From contig CAWFEA010000012.1 in assembly GCA_963814745.1 (NCBI GenBank), positions 62,001-126,000 of the forward strand: a stretch of 64,000 bases of DNA. Direction: 5' to 3'. This DNA comes from CAWBRT01 sp963814745. GTDB taxonomy: Bacteria > Acidobacteriota > Terriglobia > Terriglobales > Acidobacteriaceae. Below the pieces are notes generated by a model, which was not told the origin of the DNA, made no database searches, and worked only from the letters and a program-made list of their open reading frames with translations. A program made the translations under genes and the position numbers. This document shows positions 17,647-25,802 of the stretch, piece by piece (positions within the stretch are counted from its first letter, which is position 1; each line of letters begins with the position of its first letter).

Positions 17647-17830
17647 ACCCATGTCTTAGCTTCGAAGGCTGCTGGCATCGCCGAACCGCTTGCATCCTCA
17701 TGGTTCGCGGATGAGCCGTGTCCGTCTACGTCGGACTGCGCACCCGTCACCCCCACCGTGAGCGAGACAACAGGCAACTATGGCGAATACTCTAGTTCCG
17801 CGCCCGCCCCACGGGAAACGCAAAATCTCG
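17647..17830 (-). ncRNA. possible structured small RNA between rph and its terminator
   Basis: About 200 nt separate the rph stop from the strong terminator. No protein-like frame was found, but there are complementary segments (CCATAG near the 5' side, CT...CATGG near the 3' side) and GC-rich arms. A 6S-like or other small RNA, or simply a long structured 3' UTR, would fit. I could not match a known family; this is tentative. Confidence 0.25.
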
Positions 17831-17867
17831 ATAGCAGCTATCAACAGAATTGCTGGACAGAATTGCG

Positions 17868-18608
17868 CTACCCCGGGCGCTTGCGAAACCCCTCCAGCAC
17901 GCTTTTCTGCAACTCCAGCAGCTCCCCGATTCCTTGCCGCGCCAGCGCCGTCATCCGCGCCAGTTGCTCGTTGCCGAAAGGCTCCCGTTCCGCCGTCGCC
18001 TGCACTTCCACAAAGCGGTTCGCCCCGGTCATGACGAAATTCGTATCCACTTCGGCGCGCGAATCCTCCTCGTACGCCAGGTCGAGCATGCATTCGCCGT
18101 CCACGATGCCCACCGACACGGCGGCCACCTGGTCGCCGAGCGGCACGGCCTTCAAAGTTCCAGCCGCAACCAGCTTCTCGAGCGCCAGCGCCATGGCCAC
18201 ATACCCGCCGGTAATCGACGCCGTGCGCGTTCCCCCGTCGGCCTGGATGACATCACAATCAATCCAAAGCGTGCGCTCGCCGAGCTTTCCGAGGTCCACC
18301 ACGGCGCGCATCGAACGCCCGATCAGCCGCTGGATCTCATGCGTCCGCCCGCCCACTCGCCCCCGGCTGCTCTCGCGCGCCGTGCGCGTCAGGGTGGAGC
18401 GCGGCAGCATGCCGTACTCGCTGGTGATCCAGCCCCTTCCCTGGTTGCGCATCCAGCCCGGAACCGTTTCCTCGATCGAGCAGGTGCAGATCACGCGCGT
18501 GTTGCCGACCTCGATCAGGCAGGAGCCTTCGGCGGTGCGGATATAGTCCAGAGTGATTTTGGCCGGGCGCATCTGGTCGAGCGAGCGGCCGTCGGAACGA
18601 TAAATCAT
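17868..18608 (-). CDS. rph: ribonuclease PH
   Basis: 246 aa, full length. Hallmarks: RSDGRSLDQMRP at the N-terminus, GSCLIEVGNTRVICTCSIEE, GWITSEYGMLPRST, EIQRLIGRSMRAVVDL, TLWIDCDVIQADGGTRTASITGGYVA. A phosphorolytic 3'-5' exoribonuclease that trims tRNA 3' ends. It may share a transcript with the downstream terminator-ended RNA. Confidence 0.95.
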   Translation of the reverse strand: MIYRSDGRSLDQMRPAKITLDYIRTAEGSCLIEVGNTRVICTCSIEETVPGWMRNQGRGWITSEYGMLPRSTLTRTARESSRGRVGGRTHEIQRLIGRSMRAVVDLGKLGERTLWIDCDVIQADGGTRTASITGGYVAMALALEKLVAAGTLKAVPLGDQVAAVSVGIVDGECMLDLAYEEDSRAEVDTNFVMTGANRFVEVQATAEREPFGNEQLARMTALARQGIGELLELQKSVLEGFRKRPG

Positions 18609-18661
18609 CGATGAGTTCCTGCTTCCTGTTTCTTACTTCCCTGAGGCACCTTGCGTGCAGC

Positions 18662-18702
18662 GGGTGCCCCATTCAAGCCTTCTGTTGGCTTGAGTGGGGT
18701 AG
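18662..18702. repeat. palindromic repeat overlapping an antitoxin-like gene end
   Basis: GGTGCCCCATTCAAGCC and GGCTTGAGTGGGGT form an imperfect inverted repeat around a short loop. The opening GGTGCCCCAT also occurs at 6021 (after dnaK) and, inverted, near 11088. The 3' end of the small gene 18673-18855 lies within it. Confidence 0.5.
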
Positions 18703-18855
18703 TTTCAACGCCGGACCGTGCTTGCGCGCAGACAACGTCTTTCTTAGCGATTCCGGCAGCTCGGAGAACGGGATAGCACGCTTGAAGTCCTCCGAGGTTA
18801 ACTCCCGGACCTCGCCTTCATCATCGATCAGCGGTTTTAATTTTCGCTTTGCCAT
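18673..18855 (-). CDS. antitoxin-like small protein, possibly 3'-truncated
   Basis: 60 aa: MAKRKLKPLIDDEGEVRELTSEDF followed by KRAIPFSELPESLRKTLSARKHGP. The segment resembles the N-terminal half of BrnA/CopG-like antitoxins, whose DNA-binding beta-strand (VTIRL type) should follow; here it is replaced by LKLPHSSQQKA encoded within a palindromic repeat. No adjacent toxin is recognised. It may be an orphan remnant. Confidence 0.4.
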   Translation of the reverse strand: MAKRKLKPLIDDEGEVRELTSEDFKRAIPFSELPESLRKTLSARKHGPALKLPHSSQQKA

Positions 18856-18894
18856 ACTTAAGCGCCTCCCGAGTGTTTGCCTTGCGAAAGCTGA

Positions 18895-19218
18895 TTACGC
18901 GTCCTTGTCCTGCTTTTCGATGAAGTTATTGACGACGATGGTAATCTGTTCGGCATTATTGACTGTCTGATTATTGACCCACGCCTCTCTGGGCTTCTCC
19001 TTCTTCCAGTGCGCAATAATCCAATCGGCTGCCAACTTGAGGGCGGTCGATCCTATAGCGGTTACGACAATCTCACAGATATGTTCTGCGGAATCATACG
19101 CCATTGTTGGCCGATATTCGGCGCGAACTCCCTTAATTCCAGCACCGTTCAGCCCTTCGACGAAAGTTCCGTCGGTAGTCATAATTTTTATTTTCAACGT
19201 CCGCATGCCTTCCCCCAT
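18895..19218 (-). CDS. hypothetical protein, low GC for the region
   Basis: 107 aa (start at 19218, or 19206 for MRTLKIKI). It has a hydrophobic mid-segment (ICEIVVTAIGSTALKLAADWIIAHW) and an Asn/Val-rich tail (NNQTVNNAEQITIVVNNF). Base composition is clearly more AT-rich than the flanking rph and murI genes, which suggests transfer. No family recognised. Confidence 0.5.
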   Translation of the reverse strand: MGEGMRTLKIKIMTTDGTFVEGLNGAGIKGVRAEYRPTMAYDSAEHICEIVVTAIGSTALKLAADWIIAHWKKEKPREAWVNNQTVNNAEQITIVVNNFIEKQDKDA

Positions 19219-19239
19219 CAGCCCGCCTAAATAGCCGCT

Positions 19240-20118
19240 TCATCCCTTGGTTTCCAACTCCACCCGCTCCGCGCTTTCCACCGCCCGTCCCAGAAACAGC
19301 GGCACCATGCGCTTGAACTTTTCCACCGAGTCGGTGGTGAAAAAGCGGAACCCCGGCTCGCTCTTGCCGCGGCCCGCTTCGCAACCGCTCAGCATCGACG
19401 CCACCACCTGCGCCGTGCTTTCGGCCGGATCGACAAATTCTATGCGCTGCGGAACCACCCGCCGGAGCAGCCCGCGCAGCAAGGGATAATGCGTGCAGCC
19501 CAGCACCATCACGTCGGTATTGGGCGGAGCGCCGCGCAGCGCCTCGATCACGTAAATGCGCGCAATCTGCTCGGTCACCGGATGATCCGTCCATCCCTCC
19601 TCCACCAGCGGCACCAGCAGCGGGCAGGCTTTTTCATAGGTGGCGAACCCCCGGCGCGCCAGCGCCCGCTGATAAGCGTGGCTGGCGACCGTGTTCTCGG
19701 TGGCAATCACGATGGCTTCGCGGTGACGGCTCAACTCGGCCGCATGGTCCGCTCCCGGCTCGATCACTCCCACGACCGGAATCTCGACCGCGCTCTTGAC
19801 GTCGTAGAGAGCCATCGCGCTGGCCGTATTGCAGCCGATTACCAGAATCTCCGCCCCGCACGCTTCCAGGAACCGCGCTGCCTGTACCGTATAACGCGCC
19901 ACCGTTTCCTGAGACTTGTTGCCGTAAGGCAGCCGCGCCGAATCGCCAAAGTACAGATAGCTGGCGTTCGGCACCAGCGCGACCAGCGCACGCAGCACGG
20001 TCAGCCCGCCAAATCCGGAATCGAAAACCGCAATCCTGGGCACGCCGTCCTGACCTGCCGTCGCCGTCATCTCGGCTGCCGCTTCCGCGCCTCGCGAGTC
20101 CCCGTCCGCCACGCTCAC
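19240..20118 (-). CDS. murI: glutamate racemase
   Basis: 292 aa. IAVFDSGFGGLTVLRAL at about residue 28, YFGDSARLPYGNKS, catalytic Cys in VIGCNTASA and second catalytic Cys in VLGCTHYPLL. It supplies D-glutamate for peptidoglycan. It has a Glu/Ala-rich N-terminal extension of about 25 residues. It overlaps the GerMN gene by 4 bp (ATGA), so amidase, GerMN protein and racemase form a cell-wall operon. Confidence 0.93.
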   Translation of the reverse strand: MSVADGDSRGAEAAAEMTATAGQDGVPRIAVFDSGFGGLTVLRALVALVPNASYLYFGDSARLPYGNKSQETVARYTVQAARFLEACGAEILVIGCNTASAMALYDVKSAVEIPVVGVIEPGADHAAELSRHREAIVIATENTVASHAYQRALARRGFATYEKACPLLVPLVEEGWTDHPVTEQIARIYVIEALRGAPPNTDVMVLGCTHYPLLRGLLRRVVPQRIEFVDPAESTAQVVASMLSGCEAGRGKSEPGFRFFTTDSVEKFKRMVPLFLGRAVESAERVELETKG

Positions 20119-20705
20119 TTCATCTCCTGTACCAGCTGGCGCACCGCGGCTACGTCGTAAGCGGCCTTCAAGTCGGCATGTCCGGCCAGGGTCTCGCGCT
20201 CCTTGCCGTCCACCAGAAACCTCACCTGGGTCAGCTTCGGGAAGGCGTCCGCCAAGGTCTCGACGAACGAGGCGACGGTCAGTTCTTCGACCAGCGCCCC
20301 GGAGCGGTGCTTGTCGGCAAACTCCGCGTTGGCGTCCACCACGGCGAGCGTGTCGTTGACAAAGTAGACGCTGCGAATGTCCGCTCCATCGCCGAGCCTG
20401 TGCGTGGACTTGTTATCCAGGTAGTCGGCGACGAGGACGCGCAGCAGCGCCAGCCCACGGTCGGAAGGCGAGTCGGGCAACACCAGGGAAGTCTGCTGCT
20501 CGTGAATGGTCCCGTCGCGATCGTCGGCGAGAAAAATCCGCACCGGTACGAGCGGTCCGGAAACCGGCGCAGTCATGGGACGGGTGTCCAGGGTGGCGGT
20601 TTGCACGGCTTCGGCCCGATGCTTCAAGCTCAGGGCATAATAACCGAGCGCCAGCGCCGAGAATACCAGCACCGCGAGAACGATCTGCAGGCGGCGTGAG
20701 ATCAT
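20115..20705 (-). CDS. GerMN-domain membrane-anchored protein
   Basis: 196 aa. An N-terminal signal-anchor (IVLAVLVFSALALGYYALSL), then a GerMN-type domain: VRIFLADDRDGTIH, DRGLALLRVLVADYL, IRSVYFVNDTLAVVDANAEF and VETLADAFPKLTQVRFLVDGKE. GerMN proteins act in spore germination or envelope biology; here the amidase and murI neighbours suggest a peptidoglycan role. Confidence 0.75.
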   Translation of the reverse strand: MISRRLQIVLAVLVFSALALGYYALSLKHRAEAVQTATLDTRPMTAPVSGPLVPVRIFLADDRDGTIHEQQTSLVLPDSPSDRGLALLRVLVADYLDNKSTHRLGDGADIRSVYFVNDTLAVVDANAEFADKHRSGALVEELTVASFVETLADAFPKLTQVRFLVDGKERETLAGHADLKAAYDVAAVRQLVQEMK

Positions 20706-20788
20706 CGCGCGGCCTCCCGGATTGACCTAGTCAACACCCACGGAATTGCCGATGTGCGCCGGCGGCGTGAGATCATCGCGTGGCCTCC
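20690..20788. repeat. duplicated stop/start junction (two 28-bp copies 71 bp apart)
   Basis: The 28 bp at 20690-20717 recur at 20761-20788 with one mismatch. Copy 1 contains the GerMN start codon and copy 2 contains the amidase stop codon; each holds an overlapping ATGA. The spacer encodes a 24-codon mini-frame ending in the same EAxR-stop as the amidase. Confidence 0.75.
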
Positions 20789-22289
20789 AGCTTCGCGCGC
20801 ACGGCCACCACCCCCGCCGTAACCGCGGCGGAGATGGTGTGCAGATAAGCGTCGCCCTTGATGTCCTTTTCCTCCGCCGGCGGCGTTACTTCAAGCGCTA
20901 CCGCCGGGGCCCAGATATTATTGAGCGGGCGCAACGGAGCCGCCAACGCGCGCACCGCTATGTTGCGCTGGTTCAGCTCCACCGCAATCGAACCGGCGAG
21001 GCTGCCGCTCAAATCGAGCCAGCTCGATTGGGCCTTCGTCCACGCCACGAACTGCCGGTGCGTGGGCGGCTGCGCCGAAGCCGGCAGAAGCGACGTGTAC
21101 AAACGGACCCCGCGTCCCTCGCCGGCGGCATGAATCGCGATGTAGGCGAGGATGTGGGCAGTGTTGGCGGCGGTGGCGCGCTGGTCGTAATCGAGATCGT
21201 TGTCGCCGGTGCGAATCATGCGCGTCGCCACGCCGTGCGCCTCCAGGTCGTGCTGGATCATCCGCGCTAGCGACAGGGTCAAATCTTTTTCCGGGACGTT
21301 GCCCGCCAGGATCGCTCCGTGATCGTTGCCGCCGTGGGCGGCGTCGATCACCACCACCGGCTTAGGGGGGGGCGGCGCCGCCGTCGTTGTTGTCTCCGCT
21401 GGGGCAGGGACGGCTGGCGCGGACGGCGCCGGCGGAGGCGGCTTCACCTCCGCGCTCGCCGCCACCGGAAGCGGGGTAAGCGTAATCGTCTTGTTGCCGT
21501 CGGAGAAGTTGGCGATTACCGGGCTGGCCACGTTGACCGTCAACTGCAACGCGCCATTCGAGGCCGCAATGCTGCTGGATTGGAAAACCGGATCGGAGAA
21601 CTTCTCGGCGCCCCCGTCCGCCGGCGAATCACCGGTTCGCGGGTGAACGTCAGCCGGATGCGCCCCGGCTCGGTGGCAATCATCGGGTTCACCGCCGACG
21701 CAAAGCTGAGCACGAGGCTGTGGGGATTCTGCCGCACCTGCTGATGGAAGCTGAACCCGAGAGCCCCGATCAGCAACCGGTTGCCCGGATACAGTTGCAC
21801 CGTTTGTGACAGGATGCGCGGCAAGATGCCGCCCAAAGTGGTCACCGGCACAAAGCCCCGGCCGGCGATCAGCACGAACTCGGAGGGCAAATCATAGCCG
21901 GAACCGGCGAGTTTGCCGCGCGTCTCTCCCTGGGTGAATTCCACTTCAATCGCGCGCGCGGAAGCGGCCGTGAATTTCAGCCTCCACTTCTGTTGATCGG
22001 CGCGTGACTCGACACGCCCGAGCGGTTCCAGCACCTCAAACAGTCCAACATACGGGACGCCATTGTGCTCTACCAGCGGCACCACATAGTTGGTTTGCGG
22101 GGCAAAGACGCGCAGTTGGCGTTCACCGTCCGCCTGCTGCGCCCGCAGGCTGGTCAGCAAAACGACTAGCGCCGCGACCAGCACGAGCGCGCGCCAGTGG
22201 TCTCTCGATTTCGCAACCAAGGCCCCAGCATCCAGAACGGCGACCCGAGGGCAGAGCGGCGACCTGCGGAGCTGCGCATTATCGGACAT
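20773..22289 (-). CDS. N-acetylmuramoyl-L-alanine amidase with N-terminal AMIN-like region (one frameshift)
   Basis: A signal-anchor near the N-terminus (ALVLVAALVVLLTSL), an AMIN/copper-amine-oxidase-like region (VPLVEHNGVPYVGLFEVLEPLG; LLIGALGFSFHQQ), a Pro-rich linker, then an Amidase_3 domain: VVIDAAHGGNDHGAI with Zn ligand His, EKDLTLSLARMI with Glu, YIAIHAAGEG with His. The frame is broken near 21626-21640 (TREPVI / SPADGGAEKF); one base seems missing. The start may lie anywhere between 22424 and 22289. It cleaves peptidoglycan cross-bridges during division. Confidence 0.8.
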
Positions 22290-22619
22290 AACGAGGCGTG
22301 GCGGACAAGCGAATTTAGCCGCGAAATCGTGCAATCCAGGCTGTTCGCAGCCGGAAATTGCCGCCCTGGGAGGGGTCATTTTCTTCGCCATCGTGACTTC
22401 GTGCTCCGCTTGCAGAAGGAGCAACTCGCTTGCCTAGATTTGCGGAAGCTGTGCTGATTGTAGCAGTTACGAAAGCAAACCAACCAGCCTTGAGGTACAT
22501 CGATAATTATCTGGCCGAGCTGCGCCGCACCCGACGGCGGCCAATCTTCGCTGAATTTGCGTTTTCACTCAGCGCGGCGTGCGAATCCGCACCAGCTCGC
22601 CGCCACGGCGGAGAGGATT

Positions 22620-22778
22620 GGAACAGAGCGGCGCAACCAATGTGTGCTCGGATACCGTCCAAGTAATTCAGTACATGGTGGAAAGTGGCGCAAAATCAAA
22701 GTAAAGCTGCAGCCGCCGAAGGGGTCTCCGCCACTTACTATCTACGCGAAAACAGGTTATTATGCTCCCAATGAATAA
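22620..22778 (+). pseudogene. C-terminal remnant of a VWFA-related protein
   Basis: The frame reads RRNQCVLGYRPSNSVHGGKWRKIKV and ends AKTGYYAPNE, closely parallel to the C-terminus of the intact gene downstream (RNQYIIGYKPSTTRRGGGYRSVKV...RSGYYANQ). The rest of the domain is missing. The stop overlaps the first codons of the next gene, as expected for a formerly coupled tandem pair of VWFA genes. Confidence 0.65.
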
Positions 22779-23880
22779 AGCCTTTCCCCTGGCGTTATTG
22801 TTGTGCCTCGTCCTCTGGACGACGATGCCGGCGACTGGAGCGCCGCAGCAATCCACCAATGTCGGGCAGGGAGAGCCCACGCCTCCGCCTCCACCGATGT
22901 CTTCAGGCGGACAGGGCGCGCCGGCGCAGGACGCCCAGGATTCCTCCGCTCCCGAAAATCCGCCTGCCAACCAACCCGGCGACACCGTCCAGGTTCCGCC
23001 AGAGGGAAAAGCTCCCGATAGCGAGGAAGGCGGGGTTTTCGTTTTCAAAAAGGATGTGGAAGAGGTCACGCTGCATGCCACGGTGGTCGACGACCGGCAG
23101 CGTCTGGTGACCAACCTCAATAAGGATGCATTCGCGATTTTTGAAAACGGCAAGCTGCAAAAGATCACCTCGTTCCGGCAAGGCGATGTGCCGGTTGCGT
23201 TGGGGATTCTGGTCGACAATTCCGGTTCCATGCGGGACAAGCGTCCGGCGGTGAACCAGGCGGCCCTGAACCTGGTGCGCGCCAGCAACCCGCAGGACCA
23301 GATTTTCATCGTTAATTTCAACCAGACGCCGTATCTGGATCAGGACTACACCGACGATATCAACAAGTTGAAAGATGCGCTGAATCATACCGATTCGCGC
23401 GGCGGCACAGCGCTCTACGATACCGTCGCGGCGTCGGCCGAGCACTTGATGAAGACCGCGCCGCCGGACGAGAAGAAGGTATTGCTCGTGATCACCGACG
23501 GCGAAGATACGGCGAGCATGGACACTTTGCAGGAGGCTGTTCGCAAGGTTGCCGTCAACGGCGGACCGACGATTTATACCATTGGCATACTCGGCAACGA
23601 CCATGAAAAGCACGCCCGCGCCGCGCTCCACACCTTGGCCGAGCAGACCGGCGGAGTTGCTTACTTCCCGAAAGACCTCAGCGAAGTCAACGAGGTCAGC
23701 CGCCAGGTTGCGCACGATATTCGCAACCAGTACATCATTGGCTATAAGCCTTCCACGACGCGGCGGGGCGGCGGGTACCGTTCGGTGAAGGTGGAAGCGC
23801 ACTCGACGGCTCACAAGCATTTGCAGGTGCGCACACGAAGCGGTTACTACGCCAATCAAACCAAGCGGGCGGCGCGCTGA
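22762..23880 (+). CDS. secreted VWFA-related acidobacterial-domain protein
   Basis: 372 aa. Signal peptide (LALLLCLVLWTTMPATGA), Pro/Gln-rich linker, a beta-rich region (VTLHATVVDDRQRLVTNLNKDAF), then a von Willebrand A domain with MIDAS motif LVDNSGSMRDKR, GGTALYDTV and VITDGEDTAS. The C-terminus has DIRNQYIIGYKPS. This family is expanded in acidobacteria and probably mediates protein binding or adhesion at the cell surface. Start at 22762 or the internal ATG at 22771. Confidence 0.9.
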   Translation: MLPMNKAFPLALLLCLVLWTTMPATGAPQQSTNVGQGEPTPPPPPMSSGGQGAPAQDAQDSSAPENPPANQPGDTVQVPPEGKAPDSEEGGVFVFKKDVEEVTLHATVVDDRQRLVTNLNKDAFAIFENGKLQKITSFRQGDVPVALGILVDNSGSMRDKRPAVNQAALNLVRASNPQDQIFIVNFNQTPYLDQDYTDDINKLKDALNHTDSRGGTALYDTVAASAEHLMKTAPPDEKKVLLVITDGEDTASMDTLQEAVRKVAVNGGPTIYTIGILGNDHEKHARAALHTLAEQTGGVAYFPKDLSEVNEVSRQVAHDIRNQYIIGYKPSTTRRGGGYRSVKVEAHSTAHKHLQVRTRSGYYANQTKRAAR

Positions 23881-23944
23881 CTTCCACCCCGGCGACCCAA
23901 GAGCGGGCTTGCCGCGCAATTCCCGGTCTGAGTATCAGGAAAGA

Positions 23945-23968
23945 AACCCGGCGGCCTGCCGGGTTTTC
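23945..23968 (+). terminator. terminator of the VWFA gene
   Basis: AAACCCGGC-GGCCT-GCCGGGTTT, 9-bp stem, followed by a short T-run. Confidence 0.65.
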
Positions 23969-24088
23969 GCGTGCGCGGAGATGTTCGGATTTGACCCTGC
24001 CGCGACCTTTGCGTAACCTTTGAATTTCAAAGTTGCGGGCTCCAGTGGTTGGGTGCGCCGAGACCGGAACGGCGGGGAGAAAGCGGAT

Positions 24089-25249
24089 ATGGCAAGTAGA
24101 AGCGAAAAGGGTTTTTCCACCCGTGCCATTCATGACGGGCAGGAGCCGGAGCAGTTGACCGGCTCGATTGGCGTTCCCATCTACCCCACCTCGACTTACG
24201 CGCAGGATGGGCTGGGGAAGCCGCGCCTGGGCTATGAATATGCGCGGGTGAGCAATCCCACGCGCGACCGGCTGGAAACCAGCCTGGCCTCGCTGGAATC
24301 GGGAATCGGGGCGAAGGTGTTCGCCAGCGGCATGGCCGCGGTGCACGCCTTCTGCCACCTGATGAAGTCGGGCGATCACGTGCTCTGCACAGACAACGTC
24401 TACGGCGGCGTGCCGCGCCTGCTCGACCGGGTGATGACCAATTTCGGCGTCGAGGTCACGTACGTGAACACGGAGGACCTTGGTGCGGTTGAGCACGCGG
24501 TCCGCGGCAACACCCGCTATCTTTACGCGGAAACGCCTACCAACCCGCTGATGGCGCTGAGCGATATCGCGGCGCTGGCCGAGGTCGCTCACCGGCACGG
24601 CATCGAGATGATCGTGGACAACACGTTCATGTCGCCGTACTTTCAACGACCGCTCGAATTGGGCGCCGACATGGTGCTGCACTCGACGACGAAGTTTCTC
24701 AACGGCCACAGCGACGGGCTGGGCGGAGCGATTGTCTGCGGCGAGCGCGAGCAGTTGGAGAAGCTTGGGTTCGTGCAGAAGGCGGCGGGCGCGATCATGT
24801 CTCCCTTCGAGTGCTGGCTGGTGCTGCGCGGAATCAAGACGCTGCCGGTGCGGATGAAGCAGCACGACGAGAATGGACGGCTGGTGGCGAACTTTCTCGA
24901 CACCCATCGCAAGGTGGCCAAGGTGTATTATCCCGGACTGCCGGAGCATCCGCAGCACGAGCTGGCCAAGCGGCAGATGTCGGGGTTCGGGTCGATGATC
25001 GCCTTCGAAACCGGTTCGCTCGAAAACGCCACGCGGCTGCTCGAATCCCTGCGCGTGTGTATCCTCGGCGCATCGCTGGGCGGCGTGGAGACGCTGATTG
25101 CGCATCCGGCAACCATGAGCCACGCGGCTATCGGGGAAGAGGGACGCAAGGCGATGGGCATCACCGATGGAGTGCTGCGTCTCTCGGTGGGACTAGAGGA
25201 TGTGGAAGACATCATCGGCGACCTCGAACAGGCGTTGGCTCGCCTGTAG
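24089..25249 (+). CDS. PLP-dependent Cys/Met transsulfuration enzyme (cystathionine gamma-synthase / gamma-lyase family)
   Basis: 386 aa from the ATG with GGGGAGAAAG upstream. Family motifs: GFSTRAIHDGQEPEQLTGSIGVPIYPTSTY-type N-terminus, YEYARVSNPTRDRLE, FASGMAAVHAF, YAETPTNPLM, DNTFMSPYFQRPLELGADMVLHSTTKFLNGHSD with the PLP Lys, and SLGGVETLIAHPATMSHA. Which reaction (synthase, beta-lyase or gamma-lyase) cannot be decided from motifs alone. Confidence 0.88.
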   Translation: MASRSEKGFSTRAIHDGQEPEQLTGSIGVPIYPTSTYAQDGLGKPRLGYEYARVSNPTRDRLETSLASLESGIGAKVFASGMAAVHAFCHLMKSGDHVLCTDNVYGGVPRLLDRVMTNFGVEVTYVNTEDLGAVEHAVRGNTRYLYAETPTNPLMALSDIAALAEVAHRHGIEMIVDNTFMSPYFQRPLELGADMVLHSTTKFLNGHSDGLGGAIVCGEREQLEKLGFVQKAAGAIMSPFECWLVLRGIKTLPVRMKQHDENGRLVANFLDTHRKVAKVYYPGLPEHPQHELAKRQMSGFGSMIAFETGSLENATRLLESLRVCILGASLGGVETLIAHPATMSHAAIGEEGRKAMGITDGVLRLSVGLEDVEDIIGDLEQALARL

Positions 25250-25338
25250 ACGGCGGGCGAGCACGGCCAAGGCGCCGCCGTTTCTGATCGACTACATGCG
25301 TTTGCAGATGCGAGCGGTGCGTCCGGGCAAACAGGCCG

Positions 25339-25680
25339 TCAGCTTTTCTCGAGGCTCTGAGTTCCGGTGACCGAGTCGCCGATCCATTCCAGGTAGGCCG
25401 GCAGTCCCGCTTCCACGGTAAACTGAATCACCTCGGGAAGCAGATAAGGATTCAGGCGGCGGATTTCGGCGCACAGGCGCTCGAAGTTTTCGGCAGTAGT
25501 CTTGATCAGCAGCAGGAACTCCTGGCTGGTCTCCACTTGGCCTTCCCAGCGATAGACGGATTCCATCGGGCCGAGGATGTTGACGCAGGCAGCGACCTGG
25601 CCGTCAACCAGGGCGCGGGCAATTTTCGCCGCCACTTCGTGAGAGCCGCACGTCGAGAGCACCAGCCGCTTGTCTGTCAT
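25339..25680 (-). CDS. cutA: CutA-family divalent-ion tolerance protein
   Basis: 113 aa, PII-like ferredoxin fold. LVLSTCGSHEVAAKIARALVDGQVAACVNI, MESVYRWEGQVETSQEFLLLIKTT and the C-terminal PEVIQFTVEAGLPAYLEWI match CutA. Linked historically to copper tolerance in E. coli; role in most bacteria unclear. Convergent with the transsulfuration gene. Confidence 0.9.
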   Translation of the reverse strand: MTDKRLVLSTCGSHEVAAKIARALVDGQVAACVNILGPMESVYRWEGQVETSQEFLLLIKTTAENFERLCAEIRRLNPYLLPEVIQFTVEAGLPAYLEWIGDSVTGTQSLEKS

Positions 25681-25802
25681 GGACGCCTATTATCCGCTTC
25701 GACGGCGAAGGGGTGCAAACCGATTGCCCGGGCTTTGAATTTCTCTTGGGGTCGCGTGTAACATCATCTTGCGATCTAACGGCGGTTGCGCGAGGGAAAA
25801 GG

